Shown: positions 22,069-33,038, numbered from the stretch's first letter. The stretch is 64,000 nt of DNA from Cribrihabitans marinus (GCF_900109035.1 NZ_FNYD01000003.1:404709-468708); one strand, 5' to 3'. Notes: generated by a model not told the origin, from the sequence alone. Made by a program: numbers and translations.

Positions 22069-22824
22069 ATGCTTGAAATCAAGAACCTGCACGTGAAACT
22101 TGAGGAAGAGGACAAGCGTATCCTCAAGGGTGTCGATCTGAGTGTCGAGGCCGGTTCGGTGCATGCGATCATGGGGCCGAACGGCTCGGGCAAGTCGACC
22201 TTGTCCTATGTGCTGTCGGGGCGCGACGGCTATGAGGTGTCCGAGGGGTCCGCCACGCTGGAAGGCGCGGATCTGCTCGGGATGGAGCCCGAGGAACGCG
22301 CCGCCGCGGGCCTCTTCCTTGCGTTTCAATACCCTGTCGAGATCCCCGGCGTGGGCAACATGACGTTTCTGCGCACCGCGGTGAATGCGCAGCGCAAGGC
22401 GCGCGGGCAGGACGAGCTGTCGGCCAGTGACTTCCTCAAGCAGGTGCGCGAACGGGCCAAGGAGCTGAAGATCGACGCCGAGATGCTGAAGCGGTCGGTC
22501 AATGTGGGTTTCTCGGGCGGTGAGAAGAAGCGGAACGAGATCCTGCAAATGGCTGTTCTGGAGCCGAAAATGTGCATCCTGGACGAGACCGACTCGGGCC
22601 TGGACGTGGACGCGATGAAACTTGTCGCGGACGGCGTGAACGCGCTGCGTGACGCCGGTCGCGCGTTCCTGGTGATCACCCACTACCAGCGCCTGCTGGA
22701 TCACATCAAACCCGATGTCGTGCATATCATGGCCGACGGGCGCATCGTGAAATCGGGCGGCCCCGAGCTGGCGCTGGAGGTCGAGCACAACGGCTATGGC
22801 GACATCCTGGCAGAGGTGGAATGA
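22069..22824 (+). CDS. sufC: Fe-S assembly ATPase SufC
   Basis: A 251-residue ABC-type ATPase of the SufBC2D complex. I choose ATG 22069 (MLEIKNLHVKL), which has AAGAGG seven bases upstream; ATG 22063 is too close to it. Walker A is MGPNGSGKSTLSYVLSG; the Q-loop is FLAFQYPVEIPGV; the signature reads NVGFSGGEKKRNEILQMAVL; Walker B is MCILDETDSGLDVDA with the family-typical Asp-Glu-Thr-Asp; the switch histidine is in VITHYQRLL. Its stop overlaps sufD by four bases. Confidence 0.97.
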   Translation: MLEIKNLHVKLEEEDKRILKGVDLSVEAGSVHAIMGPNGSGKSTLSYVLSGRDGYEVSEGSATLEGADLLGMEPEERAAAGLFLAFQYPVEIPGVGNMTFLRTAVNAQRKARGQDELSASDFLKQVRERAKELKIDAEMLKRSVNVGFSGGEKKRNEILQMAVLEPKMCILDETDSGLDVDAMKLVADGVNALRDAGRAFLVITHYQRLLDHIKPDVVHIMADGRIVKSGGPELALEVEHNGYGDILAEVE

Positions 22825-24104
22825 TGGCATTGCCGCAAGCAAAACAGACCGCGACCGAGGCGCGGATCGACGCGCTGCAGCTGCCCGAGGGCGGTTGCAC
22901 CCAGGCGGCGCGCGAGGCGGCGCTGGCCCGGCTTCGTCAGATGGGGCTGCCGGGGCGGCGCGACGAATACTGGAAATACACGCGGCCCGACACTTTGGTG
23001 CAGCCCGATGCACCCGAGGCGGCGATACTGGACACCGGCGAGGCGCCGGTCTTCGACGCGTTCGACCGGCTGCGCATCGTCTTTGTGGACGGGGTTTTCG
23101 ACGCCGAGGCGTCCGATGACCTGCAGATGGAGGGGGTCGAGATCGACCGCATCCACGACATCTGCACCCGGGACATCCACTGGGCCAAGGATCTCTATGG
23201 CACGCTCGAGGCGCGCGGACAGACCCCGGTGCCGCGCCCGCTGGCGGCGCTGAACACGGCGTTTGCCAGAGATGGCGTGGCGATCCGCGTCACCGGCCGG
23301 CCGTCGCGGCCGATCAACCTGATCTACACTCACAGCGACACGGCGTCCGACGCCATCCTGCACCACGTGGTCCGGGTGGAAAGCGGGGCCGAGGCGACCA
23401 TCCTGGAGAACGGCCCGGCGGCCTCGCGGTTCAACAAGTGCATGGAGATCGACATTGCCGACACCGGCTCGCTGCACCATGTCCGGGCGCAGGGGCGCGA
23501 CCATGAACGCCGCGCGGCCACGCATATGTTCACCCGGCTGGGGCGGGAATCGGCCTACAAGTCGTTCACCCTGACGGTGAACGGCGTGCTGACCCGCAAC
23601 GAGCAGGTCGTGGAGCTGACCGGCGACGATGCCGTGGCGCATGTGGCTGGCGCCTGCGTCGGCGACGGCGACTTTCACCACGACGACACCGTCTTCATCA
23701 CCCATGACGCGGTGAATTGCGAAAGCCGCCAGGTGTTCAAGAAGGTGCTGCGCAACGGCGCCACCGGCGTGTTCCAGGGCAAGATCCTGGTCAAGGAAGG
23801 CGCGCAGAAGACCGATGGCTACCAGATCAGCCAGTCGCTTCTGCTGGACGATGACAGCCAGTTCCTGGCCAAGCCCGAGCTTGAGATCTATGCCGACGAC
23901 GTGGCCTGTTCGCATGGCTCGACCTCGGGGGCGATCGACGAGACCGCACTGTTCTACCTGCGCGCGCGCGGCATCCCCGAGAAGGAGGCGACCGACCTGC
24001 TGACCCTGGCCTTCCTGGCCGAGGCGGTCGAGGAGGTCGAGGACCGCGACATCGCCGCTGATATCGTGGCCCGGCTCGAAGCCTGGTTGTCGCGACACAG
24101 CTGA
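22821..24104 (+). CDS. sufD: Fe-S assembly scaffold SufD
   Basis: A 427-residue SufD, the paralogue of SufB that completes the SufBC2D complex. Recognisable parts are the N-terminal GLPGRRDEYWKYTRPDTL, the beta-helix core, and the C-terminal DGYQISQSLLLDDDSQFLAKPELEIYADDVACSHGSTSGAIDETALFYLRARGIPEKEATDLLTLAFL with the conserved His in CSHGST. ATGA overlap with sufC indicates translational coupling, so the two subunits are made together. Confidence 0.96.
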   Translation: MMALPQAKQTATEARIDALQLPEGGCTQAAREAALARLRQMGLPGRRDEYWKYTRPDTLVQPDAPEAAILDTGEAPVFDAFDRLRIVFVDGVFDAEASDDLQMEGVEIDRIHDICTRDIHWAKDLYGTLEARGQTPVPRPLAALNTAFARDGVAIRVTGRPSRPINLIYTHSDTASDAILHHVVRVESGAEATILENGPAASRFNKCMEIDIADTGSLHHVRAQGRDHERRAATHMFTRLGRESAYKSFTLTVNGVLTRNEQVVELTGDDAVAHVAGACVGDGDFHHDDTVFITHDAVNCESRQVFKKVLRNGATGVFQGKILVKEGAQKTDGYQISQSLLLDDDSQFLAKPELEIYADDVACSHGSTSGAIDETALFYLRARGIPEKEATDLLTLAFLAEAVEEVEDRDIAADIVARLEAWLSRHS

Positions 24105-24589
24105 TGCCGGTCACGTCGGACATCACGGCCACCTATCGGGGGCCGGGCCGTGTCATGCGCCGGCTCTTGTCGATGGGCCAGCGCGAGGATCGCGCGCTGG
24201 CCATTCTCATGTCGGCCTGTGTGCTGGTCTTTGTCGCGCAGATGCCCCGCCTGGCGCGCGAGGCGCATGTGACCGGGCAGGAGCTGAACATGCTGCTGGG
24301 CGGCACGCTGCTGGCCTGGGTCATCATCGCGCCCTTGCTGCTTTATGTCATCGCGGCGCTCAGCCATGTCGTCGCCCGCCTGTTCGGCGGGCGCGGCGAC
24401 TGGTATGGTGCGCGGCTGGCGCTGTTCTGGTCACTTCTCGCCGCGTCGCCGCTTCTGCTGCTGCATGGGTTGGTGGCCGGCTTAATCGGGCCGGGGCCGG
24501 CGCTGCAGGGGGTTGGCTTTCTGTGGCTGGTGGTGTTTGGCTGGTTCTGGATATCAAGCCTGAGACAAGCGGAAAGGCCCCCGGAATGA
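24104..24589 (+). CDS. YIP1-type membrane protein (first of a pair)
   Basis: A 161-residue inner-membrane protein with about four hydrophobic segments (ALAILMSACVLVFVAQM, LLGGTLLAWVIIAPLLLYVIAALSHVV, ARLALFWSLLAASPLLLLHGLVAG, GVGFLWLVVFGWFWI). The pattern resembles the YIP1 domain. Its start overlaps the sufD stop by one base (TGATG) and its stop overlaps the next YIP1-like gene by four bases, so the pair is embedded in the suf operon. Its role there is unknown. Confidence 0.75.
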   Translation: MPVTSDITATYRGPGRVMRRLLSMGQREDRALAILMSACVLVFVAQMPRLAREAHVTGQELNMLLGGTLLAWVIIAPLLLYVIAALSHVVARLFGGRGDWYGARLALFWSLLAASPLLLLHGLVAGLIGPGPALQGVGFLWLVVFGWFWISSLRQAERPPE

Positions 24590-25171
24590 TCACCGCAGAT
24601 TGGCGCGCGCTCGCCGTTTTGACGGTCAAGGATCCGGCCGAGGCGGCCCGGCGGGTCCTGGCGCTGAACCTGCCGGCCGAGGTGTGCTGGCTGGGGCTGG
24701 CGCTGGCCGTGGTGCTGGACACGCTGCTCTATATCGTATCGAACATGGCCCTGCCGCCGGTCGAGTCGCCGTTCTATGGCCTGATCGCGACGCCGGTCGG
24801 CTATGGCGCGGTGGTGGGCGGCGGATTGGTCGTCACGATCATCGCGATCCACCGGGTCGGCCGCGTGTTCGGCGGCGAGGGCGGCTTTGGCGAGATCCTG
24901 TCGCTGATGGTCTGGCTGCAACTGCTCAGCGTCGTGGCGCAGGCGGCGGTGTTCGTGCTGGTGCTGGTGGTGCCGCTCCTGGCGATGATCCTCAGCTTCG
25001 CCGCGACCTTCCTGGGCATCTACATCTTCCTTCACTTCGTCGACCAGGCCCATCGCCTGGGATCGCTCTGGCGGGCGGCGGGCGTGCTTGTCGCCGCCGT
25101 TCTGGCGATTTCGCTGGCCTTCATGATCCTGCTGTCCCTGATCGGGGCACCGCTTTCGGGAACCCTGCAGA

Positions 25172-25179
<8 letters not shown>
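24586..25179 (+). CDS. YIP1-type membrane protein (second of a pair)
   Basis: A 197-residue inner-membrane protein from ATG 24586 (MITADWRALAVLTVKDPAEAARRVLAL); an upstream in-frame start at 24523 would overlap the previous gene by 66 bases. Five hydrophobic segments are visible, including VCWLGLALAVVLDTLLYIVS, GGGLVVTIIAIHRVGRVFGG and the terminal VAAVLAISLAFMILLSLIG. The opening 'TVKDPAEAAR' segment is typical of Rhodobacterales YIP1 proteins. It overlaps sufS by eight bases. Together with the preceding gene it may form a heteromeric membrane complex; this is inferred. Confidence 0.8.
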
Positions 25180-26392
<1,213 letters not shown>

Positions 26393-26470
26393 GGGATCGG
26401 CGACTTCCGGCGCCCCACAAGGCGATTTCCGATTGCGGGCCGTCCGCCGATATCATATAGCCCGGATTAG

Positions 26471-26547
<77 letters not shown>

Positions 26548-26584
26548 CCTTTTCCGATGATCGGCACAGGCCCGGCACGCGGGC

Positions 26585-27289
26585 TCAGCCGGCGGCGCGG
26601 CCCTCGCCAATATAGAGTTTCTGGACATCGCAGAACACGCGATCCTCGAGAACCGCGCGCATCTGCGCCCAGGCGTCAGGCGCCTCGAGGATACTGTCAT
26701 AGAGGCTGCGCGGCGCGATCAGGGTCTCGACGGTTTCGCCGGTCAGGTTGTCCTGCCATTCGAAGGCCATGTCGCCGGTCTCGGGCGAGACGTTGAGCAG
26801 GCGCATCTCGGTGCCCGCGCGCAGAGGCGCGCCGGGCAGGCCGCGGATCATCGCCAGCTTGGTCAGCTCGACCGTGGCATCGTCCAGCCCGGCCTCGCCG
26901 ATCAGCAGCTTCTCGCGCAGCGCGGCCCATCCGAAGACCAGCCGCGGCGAGAGGCTGTCGCCGATCTCGCGCGCCTGCGGCGAGGCCTGTTCGCCATAGG
27001 CCAGATCGAAGGTCGCGATGGCCTCGTCCTCCAGCGCCAGCCAGTCGCCCAACAGGCTCAGAGGCTGGATCGAGAACCACTGGCCTCGGCCCATGTCGAG
27101 ATAGTTGAACTGCGGATCCAGCAGGAACTCGGCCTCGCAGTCGCCGCATTGCTGCACCTGGAACGTGCCTGCGATGATCTCGTCGCGCAAGTCGGGGCGG
27201 CGGTCGGCGTTCACGCTTTCCACGGCGGTGACGGTGATCTGCGCCTCGCAGGAGGGGCAGGTGACCGTGACATCGTTCATGATCGACAT
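26585..27289 (-). CDS. CpXC-domain zinc-ribbon protein
   Basis: A 234-residue protein with two Cys-x-x-Cys pairs, CPSC (about residues 11-14) and CGDC (about 48-51), the layout of the CpXC domain, a small zinc-binding module. The rest is helical, with ALREKLLIGEAGLDDATVELTKLAMIRGL and ETVETLIAPRSLYDSILEAPD. AGGAGG lies nine bases before ATG 27289 and overlaps the stop of the giant gene just upstream in the same strand, so translation is coupled. In position it is the partner of the giant repeat protein; it could be an immunity protein, chaperone or adaptor. No direct evidence decides this. Confidence 0.7.
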   Translation of the reverse strand: MSIMNDVTVTCPSCEAQITVTAVESVNADRRPDLRDEIIAGTFQVQQCGDCEAEFLLDPQFNYLDMGRGQWFSIQPLSLLGDWLALEDEAIATFDLAYGEQASPQAREIGDSLSPRLVFGWAALREKLLIGEAGLDDATVELTKLAMIRGLPGAPLRAGTEMRLLNVSPETGDMAFEWQDNLTGETVETLIAPRSLYDSILEAPDAWAQMRAVLEDRVFCDVQKLYIGEGRAAG

Positions 27290-27302
27290 AACCGCGATCC
27301 TC

Positions 27303-30300
27303 CTACTGGCTCATGTCTTTTTCCAGCCACTCGCGGGCCGGGTGCTTGGGGTTCATCTTGCCGCTGTGGAAGGCGGCATAGACCTCGGCGAACCATTCGC
27401 CGGGCGCGCGGAACTGATAGCCCCGGACCCCCTGCGAGCGGGCGGCGAAGTCATAGCTGACCCATTTGCCGTCATAGGCCTCCTGATAGACCCGGCCGCC
27501 GATCTTCAGGCGCTTGGTCTCGGAGGCGCTGTACCAGATCGAGTTCGCCTTGCGGATCGAATCGCACCAGGCCTCGGCCTCAAGCCGGCGCTGGTCCCAT
27601 TCCTCGGGCGATGCGCCGCCTTCGGGCTCGGGATGCGGATAGTTTCCGCCGGGCTTGGACAGGTAGGACGCGATATAGTCCTTGGAATAGTTGAACTCCT
27701 CCGCCGCCTTCCGCGCGATTTCCGAGACGTCGCCGCCATATTCCTTCCACGCCCCGTACTTGGCGCTGGTGCCGTTGCGGTCCATGACGCCGTACTTGTC
27801 GTCGACCGCGTGGCCGATCTCGTGCAGGGTCGTCCACGAGAATTTCTGCGCCGGCGCGTCGTCGGCGGGCTTGCAGTTCTCGTCGATCTCGCCCAGCTCC
27901 CATTCCTGGCCGATGACGGTTTCTTCGGGCATCTCGGCCCGGCCGATGCGCAGCTTGATGTTCTTCTTCACCTGCTTGTTCGGATCGTCCCATTCCCACC
28001 CGAAGGAGGACGAACCCTTTTGCGTGCCGAACCGCTGCACCAGCCCCATCGAGGGATTGTCCACCGTGTGCGCGTCATCCAGCCCCGCCATCACCCCGAA
28101 CAGGCGGGTGACATTGGGCGCGGGCACGTCGGTCGCGGTGTCGGGGATGTTGCCGGCCGAGTCGGTGGTCTGTTTCAGCTCGATGCCGAACCGCATCTCC
28201 AGCGCCTTCTTGCAGGCCTTGCGCTGCACCTGTGGATCCAGCTTCTTGAAGATTTCGTCCATGCGCTCGGGCCCGCCCGGCGCATCGAGCAGCGCCTTGA
28301 GCTTGTCCTCGTCGGGTTCCTCGTTGGCGTGCATGTCCGCCTCGACCTCGGCCTCGGACAGGAGTGTCGCGCATTTCTTCAGGTCATCGAGCGCCTCCTT
28401 GGGCTCCAGCGCCTCGGCCTTCTCGGCCGCGGCCACCATGTAGAGCCGCGCCTCGTCGATATCGTCCGAGACGGCATAGCGCGCGTCGTGCTTGTTCAGG
28501 GCCGCAAGGCGCGGGGCCAGCTTGTCGCGCTCGGCCGTATAGCCGCGATGCGCCTCGCCGATGGCGGTGGCCTTGTCGAGATCCGTGCGGGCCGAGTTCA
28601 GCTCGTTCAGCGCCTGGTCGAACAGGCCGCGGTCGATCGACCCCCGCGCGGCCAGGATCATCCGGTTGGCGGCGTCGAACAGCTCGGCCAGCTTCGAGGG
28701 TTCCTTGTTGAGCGCCTTCATGTCCGTGTGGCGCTTGGTCAGGTTCTTCAGGTCAGTGTCCATCTGCGCGACCTGCCGGGCCTGTTCGTTGGCGCGCGCC
28801 AGCGCCTCGGCGGCCTTGGCCAGCTTGTCCCGCGCGGCCGGCACGTCGCCCGCATCATTGAACTCGGTCTCGGACTCGTCGAGCATCCGGCCGATCCGGT
28901 CGGTCTCGGTGGTGATCTGGCGCGCATCCGCGCCGGGCTGGCCCCTGAGCTTCTCAAGCCCCGCGCGGATCGCGCCCAGCTGCTTGTCGAACCCGGCGGT
29001 CTCGGTGGGGCCAGCCTCGGCCAGCATCTTGGCGGCCTGGTCCAGATTGGCCTGGGTCGCCGCCTCGGCGGCCTCGGCCCGGGCGGCGTCGGCGATGCTC
29101 TGGGCCTCGACCTTGCAGGCGGGGAAGTCGCGCTTGGCCTCCATACCGGTGAGCGCTTTCATGCGGCGGTCAAGCTCGGCCAGGTGCAGGCGCACGGCCT
29201 CGTCCGATCCGTGATCCTTGCGCAGCGTCTCGACCGCGGTCAGGGCATCCTCCTTGACCGGCGCGTAGTCCTTGTAGTCCTTGCCGATCTGGGTGGGTTC
29301 GGTGCAGAGCGGGGCGATGGTGTCCACGATCTTGAGCGCGTTGGGATAGGTGCGCGCCGCGATCTCGGCATCGACCTGCGCCAGCAGCTTCTCGACCCGT
29401 TCGACATCCGGCTCTACCGCCGGGCAGCGTTCCGCCTTGAGCGCGTCGATGGCGTCCGACGCTGCCTGGCGCTTGGGTCGCAGCGCGGCCTCGCGGGTCT
29501 GGATGTCGCGGGCCAACGCGATCTCCAGCTGAACGGTGGTCGCCAGAGCGATCGCCTGGTCGTACTGCCGATCGGTGATCAGCGCGTCGACCTTGTCGAT
29601 TTTCGGCTCGATCTTCTTGTAATGGGTGTCCATTTCGGGATCGGTGTGCAGCGTGCCTAGGAAATCGGTGATCCGCGACTTTCGGATGTTCTTGGCGCGC
29701 TTGTAATCGGCGAACATGCGCTTGTAGAGATCGCCGGTCTTCTTGGCCTCCTGCAGCTTCTCCAGCGCGGTCTTCCATTCCTTCTTGCCGGCCTCGGTGG
29801 CCGCTTCGGTCTTCTTCTTGCCATAGTCCGCGAATTCGGTGTCCAGCACGTCCTTGGGCGTGCCGAATCCGGCCTGCGCCGCCGCGAACCAGGTGTCCAG
29901 CGCGGCGATGTCGCCCTCCAGAAGGGTCTTGTGGTCATCGTAGGACTTGGCGTTCTGTTCCAACTCCTTGAGCAGGACGACGACCTTGGCGATCTCGGCC
30001 TCGGCGGTCTCGTTGTCCTTGCGGTCGGCGGCCTGCTTGGCGGCGGTGAAGGCCGCGTCGATCGGGTCGGTCTGCGGCTTGAGCGCGTCGCCGCGCGCGG
30101 TGGCGACGATGCCGTCATATTCCGACTTCACGTCGGCGGCGATGTCCTCGTAGATCTTGCGCCGCTGCGCCTCGAAGAACGCATAGTGCAGGTTGCCGCG
30201 CGCCGATTCCAGGTCGGCCTTGGCGCCGGCCTCGTCTGGCGTCTTTCCGGCCAGCTTCTTCTGCGCGTCCTGGATCTGGCCTTCGGCCGTTGCGATGTCG

Positions 30301-33038
30301 TCGGCATAAGTGCTTTCGGTATCAGCGCTTTCCGCCTTGGTCTTCAACTGTTCCAGTTTGGCAATGACCGCCGACATATCGCCGCTGGCCGAGGTGATGT
30401 CACCCTTGGCCCCGTCGAATTCCTGCCCGGCCTGTTTCTGGATGTCGATCTGGTCGCGGGCATCGTTGGCATAGAGGATGGCGTCCTGGATGTGCTTGTC
30501 GGCCAGCTTGTACTCCTCGTTGCCCACCGCCGAGGTCGCTTCGCCCTCGAGCCGCGTCACCTGGTCGACCAGTTCCTGCGCAAAGGCCTGCCAGGTCGTG
30601 TCCCAGCTGTCCTTGGCGGTCTTGAGCGTCTTCTTGGAATCCAGGTAGGTCTTGTAGTCGTCGGCCAGTGTCTCGACCTTGGCGCTGTCGGTCACGATCT
30701 GGTCGCAGATCTTCTTGGCCAGCAGGAACTCCATCAGGTCGCGCTTGGCCTCCGAGCGGGTCAGATCGCCCTTGAGCCGGGTGATATGCCCGGTGATCCC
30801 GGCCTTGCCGGCATGGGCCTCCAGCGCCTTGATCTTGTCGCTGGCCGCCTTGTGCGACTTCTTGAACTCGGTGTTCAGCTTGACCGTCTTGTAGAGCGTG
30901 CTGCCCAGGTCCGAGGCGCGGTCAAGCAGCGAAATCGACTTCACGAAGCTCTTGGTCTTGGCTACATCGGACGCCGCGTAGAGGTCGCGCAGCTTTGTCA
31001 GAAAGGTCTGCACATCCGCGACCTCGGGATGTTTCGCGCGGCGCTTGATCATCTTGTCGGTCTTGTCGCGCTTGTCGGCATACTGGCCGGCGCGTTCGCC
31101 GCGCCACATGGCGTCCTGGGTGCGTTTGGCCATCGGCTGCAGCAGATCCGTGGCGGCCTCGTAGTCGGGCGTGGCGCCTGTTCCCAGCCCCTCGGCCTTG
31201 TCGAAATCCTCCTTGATCTTGCGGATCACGCCCTTGACCAGATCGTGCACCGCACCCCCGGTCAGCGGGTAGGCCGCGATCAGGTCGTCGACCCGCTTGC
31301 GGCGGTCTTCCAGGATCGACTTGAAATGCGCGCATTCGTCCGCGTAGTCCTCGGCCTCGTCGCAGGTCTTGGCCAGCTCCAGCAGCGCGGCCAGTGCGGC
31401 GGCATAGTCATGCGCGGCGGCCTGGGTCTTGATCTTGGCCAGTTCCACATCCAGGGCCTCGATCCGGGATTTGACCGCAGGTTCATCCTTTTGCGCGTGA
31501 CTCTTCAACGCGGCAAGCCGGGTTTCGAACAGCGCGAGCTGGGCGTCGAACTTGGCCTTTTCGGCCACCAGTGCCGCCAGCGCCTTCTCGACCTGTTCCA
31601 ACAGGGTCAGTGCGGCGGCAACAGCCGTCTTGACCGCATCGGGATCGTCCCCGTCGCAGCCCTCGAGATCGGATTTCGCCTTGTCCAGCGGATCGGACAG
31701 CGACGCCGGCGGCGGGCCCTCCAGCCGGTCGGTGGCGTCCTGGCGCATGTCGCGGACATAGCCCAGCACCCGGCGCAGCTCGTCATTGGCCGCGTCGATC
31801 TCGACCGCGCGTTCGGCGCCCTGGTTGACGATCCGGTCCAGCGCATCGGCGGCGCGCCGGGCCAGGTCCAGCCCGCCGGAATCGCTCAGCCCGGTGATGT
31901 TGTCGATCAGCCCGCCGATCTCGGACGCCTTGTCCTTGAGCACGCGCTTGGCGGTGTCCAGCCCGTCGGACAGGCCCGAAAGCCGCTTCTCCAATGCCGC
32001 CTTGATCTTGTCGATCTGGTCGCCACCGGCGCCCTCGCTGTCGGGCGGCGGCGCGGATCCCGCTGGGGCGGGTTCGGCCGGGCTTACGCTGTCGATCAGC
32101 CGCTGCATGGTCGGCAACAGCTTCTGCGCCTTGGCCATCGCCTTGTCCCATTGCTCGCCATCGGCCAGCGAGGTGATCTGCTCCCACGCGGTCTCCAGCT
32201 TGGCCTTGGCCGAGGGCACGGCGGCCGTGGCCTGGCCCAGCAGGCCTTCTGCCTCGGCGCGCAGCTTCTCCCACTGGGCGCCCAGCGCGCCGGCGGTGGT
32301 GTCCTCGTCATCCTTGTCGCCGTCCTCGCTGGACGACGAAGCGGGCGCGGCGGCGCCATTCAGCTTGTCCAGCGCCTGTCCGACCTTTTCGATGCCGGCC
32401 TCGAGCCGCGGCAGATCGCCGGCCTTGAGATATTCCACCAGCTGCTTGTAGGGCTTGGCCAGCGGGGCGGCCTGGCCACCCAGTTCCTGGATACGCTGGC
32501 CAAGCGCCTTGAGTTGCGCCTTCAGCTCCCCGGTGTCGCGGCCCGCGGGGGCGTCTTCGCTGTCCTCGTCATCTTCGGCATCGGCGTCGCCTTCATCCGA
32601 CATCGCCGAGCTTGGCCCGGCGTCCTGCGCGGCGCCGGGCGTCTCGTCGGCCCCGTTGGGGCGGGCGGTTCCGGCCTCTTCCTCTTCGTCGGCATCGGAC
32701 TCCAGTTCCGAGCCGTCGGCGGCCAGCACCCGGATGTTGAGGGTGACCTTTTCGGTCTTCAGGTATTTCCTGAGTTTCTTGGCCATGGCCGGAACTTCCT
32801 TGGTGCAGGTCAGTTCCAGCACCTTTCCGTCCACCTGGCAGGTGCCAAAGGCCACCTTCTTGCCCGCACCCTCGGCCCGGGCCTTTTTCATGATCTGTTC
32901 GGGCGTCTTGCGCCGGTCGATCCCGAAATAATCGTCCTTCGGGCCGCTGCCGGGGTTATAGGCAAAGGCGACGGGTTGCTTCCGCGCCAGTTTGATCAGG
33001 TTCTTGAGGTCGGATCCCCGAACATCGAATTCGCCCAT
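27303..33038 (-). CDS. Giant repeat protein with lethal-factor-like zinc protease domain
   Basis: A 1911-residue protein from ATG 33038, with GGAGG eight bases upstream (ATG 33086 is possible). The order is: an N-terminal globular domain (about 1-110, with AFAYNPGSGPKDDYFGIDRRKTPEQIM), an acidic linker (DADEEEE, EDDEDSED), then about 1500 residues of helical repeats, and a C-terminal domain from about 1600. At least ten degenerate repeats follow the pattern (W/Y)xxALxxLxxA...Yxxxxxxaxxx(I/L)xxL. The C-terminal domain has HEIGHAVDDKYG (H1739, E1740, H1743) and YQFRAPGEWFAEVYAAF with Tyr1874 and Glu1881 seven residues apart. Anthrax lethal factor has HEFGHAVDDYAG and a Tyr-Glu pair with the same seven-residue offset. 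There is no signal peptide or membrane helix. It is probably a toxin or effector; substrate unknown. Confidence 0.85.
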   Translation of the reverse strand: MGEFDVRGSDLKNLIKLARKQPVAFAYNPGSGPKDDYFGIDRRKTPEQIMKKARAEGAGKKVAFGTCQVDGKVLELTCTKEVPAMAKKLRKYLKTEKVTLNIRVLAADGSELESDADEEEEAGTARPNGADETPGAAQDAGPSSAMSDEGDADAEDDEDSEDAPAGRDTGELKAQLKALGQRIQELGGQAAPLAKPYKQLVEYLKAGDLPRLEAGIEKVGQALDKLNGAAAPASSSSEDGDKDDEDTTAGALGAQWEKLRAEAEGLLGQATAAVPSAKAKLETAWEQITSLADGEQWDKAMAKAQKLLPTMQRLIDSVSPAEPAPAGSAPPPDSEGAGGDQIDKIKAALEKRLSGLSDGLDTAKRVLKDKASEIGGLIDNITGLSDSGGLDLARRAADALDRIVNQGAERAVEIDAANDELRRVLGYVRDMRQDATDRLEGPPPASLSDPLDKAKSDLEGCDGDDPDAVKTAVAAALTLLEQVEKALAALVAEKAKFDAQLALFETRLAALKSHAQKDEPAVKSRIEALDVELAKIKTQAAAHDYAAALAALLELAKTCDEAEDYADECAHFKSILEDRRKRVDDLIAAYPLTGGAVHDLVKGVIRKIKEDFDKAEGLGTGATPDYEAATDLLQPMAKRTQDAMWRGERAGQYADKRDKTDKMIKRRAKHPEVADVQTFLTKLRDLYAASDVAKTKSFVKSISLLDRASDLGSTLYKTVKLNTEFKKSHKAASDKIKALEAHAGKAGITGHITRLKGDLTRSEAKRDLMEFLLAKKICDQIVTDSAKVETLADDYKTYLDSKKTLKTAKDSWDTTWQAFAQELVDQVTRLEGEATSAVGNEEYKLADKHIQDAILYANDARDQIDIQKQAGQEFDGAKGDITSASGDMSAVIAKLEQLKTKAESADTESTYADDIATAEGQIQDAQKKLAGKTPDEAGAKADLESARGNLHYAFFEAQRRKIYEDIAADVKSEYDGIVATARGDALKPQTDPIDAAFTAAKQAADRKDNETAEAEIAKVVVLLKELEQNAKSYDDHKTLLEGDIAALDTWFAAAQAGFGTPKDVLDTEFADYGKKKTEAATEAGKKEWKTALEKLQEAKKTGDLYKRMFADYKRAKNIRKSRITDFLGTLHTDPEMDTHYKKIEPKIDKVDALITDRQYDQAIALATTVQLEIALARDIQTREAALRPKRQAASDAIDALKAERCPAVEPDVERVEKLLAQVDAEIAARTYPNALKIVDTIAPLCTEPTQIGKDYKDYAPVKEDALTAVETLRKDHGSDEAVRLHLAELDRRMKALTGMEAKRDFPACKVEAQSIADAARAEAAEAATQANLDQAAKMLAEAGPTETAGFDKQLGAIRAGLEKLRGQPGADARQITTETDRIGRMLDESETEFNDAGDVPAARDKLAKAAEALARANEQARQVAQMDTDLKNLTKRHTDMKALNKEPSKLAELFDAANRMILAARGSIDRGLFDQALNELNSARTDLDKATAIGEAHRGYTAERDKLAPRLAALNKHDARYAVSDDIDEARLYMVAAAEKAEALEPKEALDDLKKCATLLSEAEVEADMHANEEPDEDKLKALLDAPGGPERMDEIFKKLDPQVQRKACKKALEMRFGIELKQTTDSAGNIPDTATDVPAPNVTRLFGVMAGLDDAHTVDNPSMGLVQRFGTQKGSSSFGWEWDDPNKQVKKNIKLRIGRAEMPEETVIGQEWELGEIDENCKPADDAPAQKFSWTTLHEIGHAVDDKYGVMDRNGTSAKYGAWKEYGGDVSEIARKAAEEFNYSKDYIASYLSKPGGNYPHPEPEGGASPEEWDQRRLEAEAWCDSIRKANSIWYSASETKRLKIGGRVYQEAYDGKWVSYDFAARSQGVRGYQFRAPGEWFAEVYAAFHSGKMNPKHPAREWLEKDMSQ

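Noticed and set aside
27105..29660. An 851-codon plus-strand frame
   Set aside because: It runs across the boundary of the CpXC and giant genes and mirrors their composition; no ribosome binding site or domain.
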